From Lateolabrax maculatus (Eukaryota > Chordata > Actinopteri > Acropomatiformes > Lateolabracidae), in assembly GCA_031216445.1 (NCBI GenBank), contig CM062208.1, forward strand, positions 9,860,001 through 9,924,000: a stretch of DNA of 64,000 nucleotides, in the 5' to 3' direction. Below are positions 12,463 to 26,200 of the stretch, piece by piece; the stretch's first letter is position 1, and each line of letters opens with the position of its first letter. The notes under the pieces are model-generated. The model saw only the letters and a list, made by a program, of their open reading frames with translations, was not told the DNA's origin and ran no database searches. The translations under genes were made by a program, and so were the position numbers.

Positions 12463-15400
12463 AACTTACTAAACTTTTGAGAAACAAAAACACACTCTAG
12501 TTTATTGATTGTTAAAGAAATGAACACATGCAGCATTTCATTTTTGTCAGATACACATGAGCTGACTTCATGGCTTGTCAGAACTAATAACTAATTAATT
12601 TTTATTATGATAAACATGATGTCATTTATTCCTCTTAGGGAGATCTAGGTGAAACTGGGGCTCCTGGAATGAAAGGAGTGCGGGTAAGTAACTTACCATC
12701 AGAATGATGATACTGTATGCTATGAATGGTTTGATTTGATATGAGACAGACTTCAATTCCACAAATTCTTGCCGTTGCTGTAGTTTTGGTTTAGACAGTA
12801 ATTCTGATGTGGTTGTGATTTTGCAGGGTCCTCCTGGTCTGCCAGGTTTCCCAGGAAACCCAGGACTGCCAGTAAGTTCCTTTGATCTGCGTTCATGTCT
12901 CACATCCTGCAAAAATCCAGTAAATTCACCCCATAACAAGAAGAATGTTGTCTAACATGCAATCACCCACTAATATGTAATACCCTCTAAATAACACGTG
13001 TTTAGATGGTGATGATAATGATTACTTTTTAGGCTACGCTTTAATTTTGGTTGGATGGATGGTGTCTGTTGGGAGTTTAGTCGTTAAGACAGGGTAGAAT
13101 AGTCGGAAAAGCTGGGGAGACTTTGTTACTGTGTACTGTAACTGCAAATTGTCTCTAATTTTCTATTTGTGCACTCCCACTCTCAGGGCATCAATGGAAA
13201 CGATGGCCCACCAGGTCTGCCAGGTATCCCAGGATGCAATGGGACTAAAGTAAGCCTCTTTTTCAACTTCCACTGTGTTTCGAAGCAGCCTTGACCACCC
13301 AGGTTTTGTGTCTACGCCTGATATCTATTTTTTCACAACCGTAAAACCCTTTGTGCCTTCTGACTGTGTTGTGTGTGTGTTTCAGGGAGACAGAGGAAGG
13401 GATGGCACTCCTGGATTTCCCGGTCTTCAAGGACCTCCTGTAAGCAACTCACATGACAATCAACCAGCAGCACACATTTCAGTTATTGCCACTGTCCTAC
13501 AGAAACAATATGAAAACCATCAACATTTCAATAAAAGCCGCCTGTTTTTATATCGACTGGCATGTCTTTTTGGGAATGCTTTTAAATGACAAGATTTCTA
13601 CATGACATGGCGAAGCATGAACTGTGCAGTATCTCAAAAGGATTTTAAGAATGTAAAAAGGTAGCACATCTCTATTTTTAAGTCAGGGAGGACAAACTAC
13701 TCACATTTCACTTGTTTATTGGCTCACATCACAATAGAAAAAGTTTCGGCACAAAGCCTTCTTCAGAGCGTTTGTACGTACAGATATGTTACTCCTGTCT
13801 TCTCTTCTCAGGGCATCCCAGGACATCCTGGAATGAAGGTCAGCAGACATTTATGAAACACTAACATCTTATATGTGATAACATAAATAAGTTTGTCAAA
13901 CAATACAAGTATGCTCCATCTTTCAGTATGATGAGACACATGTGTTCTACCCAACCATTTATTTTTGTATTTTCTCCTACAGGGTGACTCTGGTGGTGTG
14001 ATTGGGATTGTTCCCCTGAAAGGAGACAGAGGATTCCCTGGCACACCTGGATTAGCTGTACGTTGGGTGTATGTGTTTGTGTGTGTATGTGTTTGTCTGT
14101 GTTGAAAGAAAAAGAGACAATGTAATCTGAACTTTCATGTAAATCCAAGTTCTTCCCACACACATCTTCCTCTCTCAGGGATTAATTGGACCTCCTGGAC
14201 CTACTGGACCTCCAGGACCTCGTGGCTATCAAGGACCCAAAGTGAGTAACTCCTACAGTGATGCACAGTTTATCATTCTGCAGAGTCAATGATAAACTTT
14301 ATGAGCTCATATTGGTTATACAGGGACATATAATTGCCATTAAATATAACAGCAATTTGTGCAGGAAAGAGCACAATTTAGAAAGTATGAGCTCTGTAGA
14401 TTTTTAAACCCGGCAGATACTGAAGGACGTTAGATACAGCACTGGTATTATCAGTTTGTTTGACTAATTGAATAACTGTTTGACAGGGTGATGCTGGTCC
14501 TGCTGGTCCCCCTGGAGAGTCGGTAAGACTAATCATACATAAGGAAATCCACCATCCTCTGACTTGATCACCCTGCTGAGATATCAAAGGACATTTTTTT
14601 TACTCCCCTGCAGGGTGACAGGCTGGCCTTTGTGAGTGAGAAAGGAGATAAGGTGAGAATTACTTTTTTTTTTTTTACATGTTGTCTGCAAAAAAAGCAA
14701 AATTTCTTATTTGGTGCTTTTACCGTATAGGCAGGGGGAGCACTTTCAGTAATAACATGGTAAGAATAGGGTAAAAGCAACAGGAATTTCAGCATCAGTT
14801 TCTGTTAATTATTTGTGGCAATTTCGTGGAATTTTCTTATGATTGTAATGGTATTACACTGTAATTAGAAGGAACCTAGTTATACGCACAAGGCTAGATG
14901 CAAGGCTATTGGAAAGCAGCCCAACAAAAAAATCAATGAAAAGAGTAACACTTGCACACTAACTTGAAAGTATGTATTTCAGTTTATGTGAAAAAAATCA
15001 ATATCACTAAATTTGGAAAGACTTGGTTTTCACTGGATGATTTGCTTTTTTATTTAAGTTTGTGACTAATTGTTCACACATTGTTCTTGTGAAAATCTGT
15101 TTTTGATCGTTGCTGTCCTCCTGCAGGGCGAGCGAGGATTTCGTGGCCCACCTGGCCCTCCTGGACCTCCATCACTCGGAGTTGAAGGAGTACCAACCAC
15201 ACTGAACGTACCTGGACCACCGGTGCTCACTCAGTTTTTGAAAAGCTCAACAGAAATTGTGTTATTTTCGTGTATAAATAAATCACTATTGATAAATGTC
15301 TGTTTATATTTAAAAAATGGCTTGTGTTATTTCCTGAATGTGTTTTGTTTTTTTATTCCTAAAGGGTGACAAAGGAGTTCAAGGACAGAAAGGAGATAAA

Positions 15401-17181
15401 GTTAGTAGTTTGCTACCAAATCTTGAGGTGTATGACTTACATTTCTGTGCACACAGGCTGTTATATTTATATATATCTTTAAGTTTCTACTTTTGAGATG
15501 CCTGATTCTCTTTGCAGGGCTATTGCATTCCATATCACGATGGTGTCAAAGGTGATCCTGGCCCGCCTGGACAAAGAGTAAGTTCCAAAAATATGTCTCT
15601 ATGGGATGTATAATGGGATGATAAATGTAGAAAAAAGTTTAACATTAGTCATTTTTTTATGCAGATTCATTAAAAGTTTGAATGTAACGTGGAAAACAAA
15701 CTTTTTTAACAATAGGTTTTATTGTGTACCAATTTCAAGCTTAACAAGATTCAATTCTGTGCCATAATGTCTTTATTATCAATCAAATTACAACAAAACT
15801 GATCAAAGTAAGTGTCTGCTTCTGTTATTTTAGGGTAAACCTGGCAAGGATGGAGATAATGGACCGAAGGTAACAATGACGTACTGTTTTATCCACCTAC
15901 TGTAGTTTACCATGCAACTGTTGCTTGCTTTTATTTTTTGAAATATGTGTTGCTAAAGTGCGTGCATACATTCATACAGGGAGAAAAAGGCTTTTCTGGA
16001 CCTCCTGGCTTTACTGGTTCCCAAGTAACTAATTTACCTTTTTATTTACCCTGCACACATTCAAGCTTCAATTTGAAAGATCAATTATCTTGGAGGTCAG
16101 ACAGACTAAATTCTGTGTCTTGTTTCAGGGTGAAAAGGGGGAAAGAGGACCACCGGGTTATGTAAGTAATCTGTCCTCCTCCTTCTACAGTATGACTCTC
16201 TTTCTTTCTCACTCATCCACTCTCTCTGTTTCCCATCAGCAGCAAAGGGGATGTATTCTAAAATTTTACCAGCAGATGTCCCCACATATTTATTTGGTTA
16301 AAATCTGAGAACGAGTTAAAGGGGCAACTCACATATTTTGTACCAATATATAATGTCTTCTACAGTATGACTATCACTTGAGACAGGCCAGTAGCCTCTA
16401 TTGAGGACACTGAAGTCATGTTCTTAAGTATTATCTCTGGAAAATATAGGGGATTTAACAAACTGAGGATGAGTTTGCACACAAAGTACTTTTAGCAAAA
16501 AAACTACAGTTACACACAAATGGTGTATGACATGGTTTTTAGACTAAATCTTTAAGTTTTAGGGTGTAAATAATGGATTCAACTAAAATATGCCAAAGGG
16601 ATTCTGTATTTTCATATTTGACAGTACATATTTATATGTTTTATACCTTACAGAAGCTACAACAGAAAAGTTCAATAAATTAATTGAGTTGTGCTGGAAG
16701 AATCTGGACTCCTGAACTCAGTGTTTCTAAAATCATGGCTACGGCCTTGACTTGAGTAATCATTTATACCATTTTGTCTAGAAAAACTGCCCCATTTATG
16801 AAAAGTCAAATTTCTAATTGATGGTGTGCCCCTTTAGATTAGAGATAATGGCAAAATCTGTTATAGTCAGTGAGACACAGATGAATGTAATCCTACCAAA
16901 GTGTAATGGTTTTCTTCATAGTTATTCAAATACAAATAATTTGCACCATTAGAAGGAGCGATGACAGATAAGGAATTCAGCAGTCAACTATTTTTTTCTG
17001 AGAACTGAAAAACTTAACATAATCTTAAAAAAGGGACATGCACCCTAAATCTTTGTAATTATGTAATTTTAGGGTACTGGTGCCCCCGGTCCTCCGGGCC
17101 CTCGTGGTCTCCCAGGTACACAAGGAGAAAAAGGTAAAGTTAGGCCATAATACACCACCAAATGTTCATACACATATGCAG

Positions 17182-17225
<44 letters not shown>

Positions 17226-20200
17226 ACACACACACTCACACAGACCCAGACACACACACATGCATAAACAGCTTCCTTGGATCAGTTTCCATGATATCGA
17301 TGTTTTTCTTTCTTTTTTTATTTCTTATCATTCCACAGGTTTTCCTGGTCCTTCGGGAGAGGCAGGTCCACCAGGTAAAATAACACGATATTTCAACATA
17401 ATATAACAACACTGAATTAAGGCTACATATGTCAGTCAGACATATGCTAACTTTAATAATGCACTAAATGGCTTTATTGTCTTGTACTTCAGGCCGGTAC
17501 ATTGAAGGGCCTCGTGGAGAGAGTGGTCAGAAGGGAGACATGGGTGAGAAAGGAGACATGGGCATAGAAGGAGAGTCTCTTGTTGGACCTCCAGGACAAC
17601 CAGGGCTCACTGGACCGCCTGGACCACCTGGACAACCGAGTATGCCTTATCTTTGAATATTCAAACAATTTGAATAAATGACATCAAGGAACGCCTACTT
17701 AAAGTATCCACATTAATTTGTATGTGTGTGTGTGTGTGTGTGTGTGCAGTTGACCCTAATGAATGTAACATTGCGAAAGGAGCTCCTGGCCCACCTGGCC
17801 CTCCAGGGTTACAAGGAGAAGTAGGACAGAAAGGTAAGACATGTACCACATGCATCTACACATTAATTACATTTACATACATAAGATTTTTTTTAATTTA
17901 TGTTTCCATACCTCCTTTCAGGTGGCAAAGGAGATACCTGTGTTCAATGTGAAAGTATGGGCCCACCTGGATTACCTGGCCCCCAGGGTATTAAAGGAGA
18001 TAGAGGTGAGTGAACAGTGGTTGCATTCAAATGAAGTGTCTATGGTGTCTGTCTGTGGTGTCATAGCCCAAAAAACATTGGGGTGATCAGCTAAATATGG
18101 GAGTACTTGAATATTTCTTTGGCCTTCTGAATACTGCTGACCTCTGCTGTTCACTTGTCATTGTCCAAACACAGTCAACTGATGTTATCTCATTCCACCA
18201 TATTTCCTGTGTATTGACGTATTGACACCCACTATGATGAGTATAGAAGGAGCTAAGGGTTTGCAATTGTCCATTTTCACCTGGCAGGACCTCCTGGGCC
18301 AGTAGGCAGCAAGGGAGACAAGGGTCAGTCTGGCCCACCTGGACAACCTGGAAGACCTGTGAGTAGAATCATGTCTGAGACACTTAGGGCAAGATCTGAG
18401 CTGAGTGTTTTCACACTTTTTCCTCATTTCATGGAGGAAAATTTAGCAAGTCAATCAAATATCACATATCAGAATATGTCATTAATATTTTCTCCAGTGC
18501 ATGACTTTTTTTTTGACCTGTGTGCAGGGTTTTCAAGGCACTCCTGGGTTGATGGGAGCTCCTGGTGCTGTTGGTGAGCCAGGGGACATATTCATAGCTC
18601 CTGGTCTGAAGGGGGACAAAGGTCTGCCTGGTGTTGCTGGTTCACCGGGCCAGCCAGGGTTGGATGGACAGCCAGGAAGAGATGGCCTACAAGGTGTACC
18701 TGGCCTCAAAGGAGAACCCGTAAGTGTGTGTGTGATTTTTTGATGAGTATCAGGATATCATGACAGCATGAGCTCCACTAGTAGTGCAAATTGTTGGACT
18801 TGCATTCATCTGGTGGCCCAAAACATGGTTCCAAACAAATGCTAATGCTGCTCCGTGTCTGCTCGAAATGTAAAAAACAAGCAGCTGTTTTGCTAACATG
18901 TTCGCCATGTCAACTTTACAAGGGAATAATATGTCAATGTTGGATTTACAGCTTGTTGTGCTGTCCTGAACTGGCCGAAAAATCAGTAATTATGGTACAC
19001 CCAAAAAAGGTTTTGGGTGTAGCAAATGCTGTTTAAATTATTCTTGCATTTTTCTTGTATTCAGTCTCTTGAATTTATTGTCGACTTTAAAAACAAAGTA
19101 GATTGGACTTCCCTTTCACTAATCTTGCTTTCAGGCCAAAGAGGGCATCAAAGGTGAGCGTGGACCAAGTGGGGAACCTGGTCTTATTGGGCCTCAGGGA
19201 GAGAGGGGTCCACCTGGCCCGCCAGGCTTCGGTCGACCAGGAGAGCCTGGAGACAAGGGCAGTCAGGGGAGACCAGGCGTTTCTGGAACTCCTGGACTAC
19301 CTGGTAGGCATGAGATCTACACAGAGGACCCACAGATACTGTAAAAAAAAAAAAAAAAAGATGCACTCATATAGTCAAAGAGAAGTCAAATCACTTTATC
19401 TCAATGGCACATCTGAAACTCAGCAAATACATACTGATACTGCACACACACACACACACACACACACCTACTGTACATTCATTCATTTATAACATATACC
19501 TGCATCCAACAGGTGCAAAAGGTGAGCCAGGTAAAGGTGTGAGCACTCCTGGACCTCAGGGAGTACCTGGATCTCAAGGACAAACCGGCTTACCTGGACT
19601 TCAAGGTGAGCAACGTCATAGTCAGCATGTTTTCATATATACTCCACTGCAAAAAATACTGATTTGAATTTGTCTCTCGAGGATTAATATGTGAACTTAA
19701 TCTTATCTTTGGTCAATGAAATAACATTATTGTGAAGATTCACATATATGTGAAGATTATCGGTGACTGGTCCTCTTCACAATGTTACATATTGTTGGCT
19801 GCAGGTGACAGAGGCCTGCCGGGAGATCCAGGCCTGCCAGGTTTCCCTGGAAATAAGGGTGATAAAGGATCCCCTGGAATTGGATTTCCAGGCCAACCTG
19901 GTCCTAAAGGTAAGTTACTCCATTTTGACCCCATTCCTCCTCTCCATGGATTCATCACGGACATTCAATGGATACTTATGGATTCCTTAAGAAAAATATA
20001 AACAAACTATACATAATACAGTGCATGTACATAATACAACAGAACAAAACAGAACTCAGAGGAAAATTTCGTCCAATGTTTCTAGGAATCAATGGAGTTC
20101 CAGGAGCTCCTGGAATACCAGGAGAGCCAGGAAAACCAGGACAGGATGGCTTGACTGGAAAACCTGGTCCACCCGGACAAAAAGTATGTATATTTCTGTA

Positions 20201-23200
20201 GATGTATTTCATTTAAAATTTTAATTACATATTATTAGCCACACACTGTAGAAGTGACTCAACAAGGGACCTGAAGCATCCTGGTTTTGGTCCATTAGTG
20301 TTCTGTGCAACTTCCTAAAGTGTTGGTGTGGATGATGCCTCTTTTTTCATGTGTATGTAATAATGATGAGAGGACCTGGTTACATTATGGTACATCATTC
20401 AACAACCACAACATTATTTCTATCTATTTTATTGACATGATAAAAAAATGGGAAATTTAAATGTAAAATCACTATTGACAGTTTGCCACTATTACGAGTT
20501 GAGATGCAATCAGTGCTTACTTCTATACTTCGCAGGGTGAACCAGGACGGGGTCTTCCAGGCCCAAAAGGTTCGCAGGGCCTCCCAGGAATTACTGGCTT
20601 CCAGGGAGATAAGGGAAACATTGGACCAACTGGTGTTCCTGGACGAGAAGGCCAGCCAGGACCACCAGGGTCCCAGGGAGTCAAAGGTACTGCAAGACAC
20701 TTACAACAACACTGATGTGAAGCTTGCTTCGATTTAACCCATCTTCTCTGACAGAAATTTGTTTTTCTTTGGTCTTAAAAATTAGGTGATGTGGGACCCC
20801 CAGGACCTCCTGGACTGGTTGGCTTACCAGGTGCTCCAGGAAAGGGCTCTCCCGGAGCTCCCGGACCACAAGGACCACCTGGAGAGATTGGACCATACGG
20901 TGAGCACAAACTCAGCAACCAAACATATAGATCTTTTTCACAAAATACATTTCAAAGAGACAAAGCAATTGCAATGATATTAACACCTGGGATTTTCCTT
21001 CTATGACAGATTGGGATGCATACTCTTGAATTCCCTTACCTGACTGTCAAATGGTGTTGTGGAAATCACTACAAATATATTTGTATGTGTGCATGTTGAA
21101 CAGGTAGGGAAGGTGTAAAGGGAGAAAAGGGCTACCCAGGTCCTCCTGGTCTGGACATGCCAGGGCCTCAGGGAGAGAAGGGAGCCCCTGGGTTCCCAGG
21201 AGACCCAGGTTCTAAAGGACTGCCAGGGCCACCAGGCTTACCAGGCAGGGACGGACTGATTGGAAACCAAGGTGAGACTGACGGATTGACACAGAAATAA
21301 AATTCAAACTGAAAACTTTTTCAGTGATGTTTGGTTCTCCACTGTCTTTGGGTGAGTGGGTGTTTTTTGTATTAATTATTATTATTATTATTGTATTAAT
21401 AAAGGCTAGTCCCTAATAAAATCAACATAATGTAAATTTCTACAGCATTAATTCAATTTAGGATAACAATGTAGTCATGTCATCTTAACCATTTTGTTGC
21501 TCTGAGTTCTATTTTTATCCTTTGTGTCTTGAGGTAATTTCAGTGCATCTGCTTTGCCATTTTTTTATTTGGTGTTAAGATCTTGTCAGTGAAACAGTGA
21601 AACACTTTATGTTTATGTCGACTGAAATCTCACTGTGTGTGTGTGTGATTGTTTGCCAGGTTCTAAAGGTGAAATGGGGGTCATGGGGACACCGGGAGTA
21701 CCAGGATTTCCCGGACCACCCGGTACACCCGGATCTCCTGGTCTGAGAGGTGAGGAAGACCAACGTGTAATTAGAGTCTTTATATAAATTATAGAGATCT
21801 AGCTTCCTTCATTGTCTCTTATACTGGTCATACAGTGTGCGCTTTACAGGTGTTTGTTTATCAGCAGCAATAATAATTTCGCTTCTTTCTCAGGTGATCC
21901 TGGTATTACTGGACCAAGAGGGGGTATTGGAGAACCTGGATTTAAAGGAGAGAGGGGAGAGCCAGGGCTTCAGGGACCTCCTGGGAACATGAGCGAAGTT
22001 GACATGGAGCATATGAAGGGGGAGAAGGGAGACATCGGACACATAGGTATAAAACAACATACTGGTCTTTGGCTCGGTAACAGTATAATTCACATAGAGA
22101 TTTGCAACAAACATGCCCATTGGTGATCCAGTATACTGACCAATAGTTGAATAAATATTTCAATGTGGCTTTTAATTCCTTCAGGCGACCCAGGGCTCAG
22201 TGGACAGAAAGGCTACCGTGGACTTCCTGGAGACCCTGGAATGCCAGGCAAAGATGGAGAGCCCGGATTACCTGGACAACCAGGTGACAATCTGACCACC
22301 TAAACTGCATTTAAAATGTGTAAATGTTTGTACAAGATATTTTAACCATGAAGACTACATGTAGTAATCATCTGTGTTAGTCTTATTCATTTAATATAAC
22401 TCTTATTTAGTAAATTCTCTGTAGTTCATCACCCAATAGGGAAAGGGAAAATAGAATAGATATTATTTTTTAATCCCATTGTTGTGTCTCAGGTGAGAAG
22501 GGAGACCCTGGTTTTCCTGGAGACCCTGGCAGTATGGGACCACCTGGACATAAAGGCAGTGTAGGAGAGATGGGAATACCAGGTAAGAACACACAAATAA
22601 AGCACACAAAATGTGTGTCATGGAAATGCCAACCACTGTGTGTAAACATGTATCATTATAAACATGTATTACAATCATGACATTACAGTCCTGTAAAGAC
22701 AGATGTGTAGACTGCTGTATTAAGAATATTTCAAATGCAACTGTTGTAAATATCTGCATTTTGTCTGCTTGTGTGTCTTTGTGTAGGTCCGAGTGGTCCA
22801 AAGGGCACTCAAGGAGAAATTGGTACACCGGGACATCCTGGATTCAGAGGCACAGATGGACAGAAAGGAGACAAGGGAAGAGCTGGTGAACCAGGTATTG
22901 GGCTCCCAGGACAGCCAGGAGAAAAGGTAATCCACTAGTTATAACAATAGTTACGTTTTATAACACTAGTTCTATGAACAGATATTTCTACTGTGGCTCA
23001 GTAAACTTGACAGCTCATCATGTGTGCACTAATAATTGGCAGTTGGAGCACTTACAGAGCTGGTTCCTTTATAAAGAGTCAAAGGTACAAGAATATGTAC
23101 ATGGTAACTCTGGTGATTAGATGTGTCTCATTGGAAGTTGACCTCCCCTCCAAGGTGAAAATTCTCTCTCTGTCTCTCTCTATCAATTTCAATTCAATTC

Positions 23201-26200
23201 AATTGCTTTATTGGCATGAAAGTTACAAAAACAGTTTTGCCGAAGCATCAAAGTACAGATTGATTAAAGTATACAAAAAACAAAATCAAAAAAACAAATA
23301 AAAACACAACAACAACAAACTCTTTGTTTATCACCACTACAACCACAAATAGCCCTTTAAGTTTCAAATGTAACAAAACCTATGGACCTATAGACATAGA
23401 TGTTGAAATTAAAGAATGTAAACAGGTGCCCAACAGAGATGGAAATACGCCAATTTTACTGTCACATATGCTGTCATTGCACTTTCAACATCTTCTTTTC
23501 TTGTTACTCAATAATCATCATTACCCACCTCTTAACTTAGCATTGCTCTCCATTTCCGTACTCTCACAGGGTCAGACAGGCCAGCCAGGATTCCCAGGAT
23601 CACCAGGTGAGAAGGGTCATAGGGGCCTTGAAGGCATGCCTGGCCAGCCAGGACTGCAAGGATCCAAGGGAGATAAAGGAAGCATCGGTTTTACAGGTCA
23701 GATTTCAGCCTGTGTTGTTACATTCATACTATCTGTCAACAGCACTAAGTATAGTAATCGCACATGTTGGTATTCAGTGTGAGTTCCTATTGTGGTGTGT
23801 GTTGTACAGGTCAGTCCGGTAGACCAGGTGAGAAGGGTACCCCTGGGCTGCCAGGGTCTGCAGGAGAACCTGGACAAGACGGTCGGCCTGGTAAGTAGCA
23901 TTATTATACAGCAATAATGAATGCGTTTGACACATCATTAACTTCACAAAGACAGCCTTAATCTTGCCTGATCAGTTTTTGGGTGTAAAAAATCCACTGA
24001 GAATTGAATGATCCAGGCAGCTGTAGAACAAAACTATAACAATTACACAACTTGCCACTTCTTAAAGCCCCCGAACTAGCCAGTCTAAATATGAAATAAA
24101 GCATATTTTTGCAGCTGCACATCAAATGCAATAGCAAACCCATTTATGTGAATACATAAGGAAACTTTCAAGATCAGCACCATGTTTTTCCTAAAAGACC
24201 AATGAAAGCTCAGGGAATGGTGCGCGTGTCAAATCAGATACAGATTCATACACCTGTCCCAAGCAACTGCCTATTTATTCTTGCCAGATAAAAATGACGG
24301 TTGTGCCTCAGCCATCTTAACAAGCAGTAACAAATAGGGTGGAAACTTCCTCTCTTTCAGGTGAAGGCGGTTTGCAGGGACCTCCTGGTCCTCCTGGAGA
24401 GAAAGGAGAGGCTGGAGTGGACGGCATCCCTGGATCCTCAGGAGACAGAGGAGACCCAGGTTAGTGTCAGAGGAGTAAGGAGGAGGACACCGCACTGCAA
24501 GAATTGAATTGGTTTGACGATACGCTGTTGCAGTACAATGAGTGTGTCAGCCTAATATGACCTACTCTGGTTTGGCACCCTTAAATTAACCTTCAACCAC
24601 AGCCAACACACGCACACAGTTTTATTTATGTTCTGATGTTTTATTTTGGAACATAAATACTGGAAGTCACAAACCCTTGCTTTGGGTAATCAAACACCAT
24701 CCATCAGCTACAGTCAGAGTTCTGGTAGCAGTGTCTTATACTTTTTATCTGTCCTTCTTTGCAGGTTTACCTGGCCGAGGTTTCAGTGGGCCACCTGGAG
24801 TGCTTGGAAGCAAAGGTTAGAGCCCTTCCATCATTGATTCATATCATCCCTCAATCACTGGAGCCAAACACAGTTTCATCATGTGGCCTGCTGTTTCCCT
24901 TTCCAGGTGACAAAGGCAGTCCTGGTGTCCCTGGCACTCCAGGTCATCCAGGTGTCCCTGGTATCAAAGGCGACAAAGGATTTCCAGGCTTACAGGGAGC
25001 CCAGGGTGAGCCAGGAGAGAGGGGGCTCTCAGGTATCTCTCTAGAGGGCCCTAAGGGAGAGAGGGGAGAAACAGGACAACCCGGAGAAGCAGGTATGCCA
25101 CATACATGACATGCCAGTTATCTATTACGTGTATAAGGACCTGTTGCCAAAATGTTGTATACATTTAAGCAATATAGAGCTACTGTTTGAATGGAAATAT
25201 ATTATATGTTGTATTATGTGTTCTTTTCGTCTTTATCAAACAGGATCCACAGGACTACCAGGAGCCACTGGTGTGCCAGGCAGAGACGGCTGGAAGGGAG
25301 ATAAAGGAGACCAGGGTAGCCCTGGTTTCCAGGGAGAGTCTGGACATAAGGGTGACCCTGGAGTTCCAGGACTTCCTGTATGTCATGAAGCTGTTTGACT
25401 TAAGCATATTCTCTGTACATCTCATACATTAATTAATGTGCATTCTGATTAGAGATAGCTGATATTTTATTGCTGCAAAAAATGCTATTTTGTCTGACTA
25501 TATATTGAGCATGAACAAGTTTTTAGAGAAACACTAATTATCATGCCTCTGGTTCAAGCTTGTCCTCTGCAGCCCCTTGTGTAACTGTATGTATTTGTGT
25601 GTGTACATTTGTGTATTACAGGGACAATCTGGCCTCCCAGGTCTCGATGGACAGAAAGGAGAGAGAGGATTGCAGGGTGTCCCTGGCTTCCCAGGTGAGC
25701 ACATAAAGTGTGTTAGTCTATGAATGTGTGTGTGTGCATTCATGTGTAAAAGCAGCATACATTTTTATGCAAATATGAGAGGAAAGATGTGTTTTTATTC
25801 AGATAATTAACATTAAAATACGCTATTTTTGAATTCAAACTCTAGGTACAAAGGGCAGTTCCGGGGACAGTGGATTCAAAGGAGAATTTGGAGACAGAGG
25901 ATTCCCAGGAGAAAAGGGTAAGAAAAAGGAGGGGAAACCCTTCAGTGTGTTAATATTCAAAACTATCAATACTATACATCGGTCAGTTCTATATGTCTTT
26001 GGTAATATTATAACTTGAACTTCATGAAGTCAAGTCAAGTCGATTGTATATACAGCATCAAATCATAACAGAAGTTATCTCAAGACACTTTTCACATAGA
26101 ATAGGTCTAGAACGTATGCAGCTATCTGCCTCAACTGAGTTGGGTTGCAAGGGAAAGATAGAGGGAGGGGGGGAGAGAGAGCAGGAGGAAAGAGAGCATA

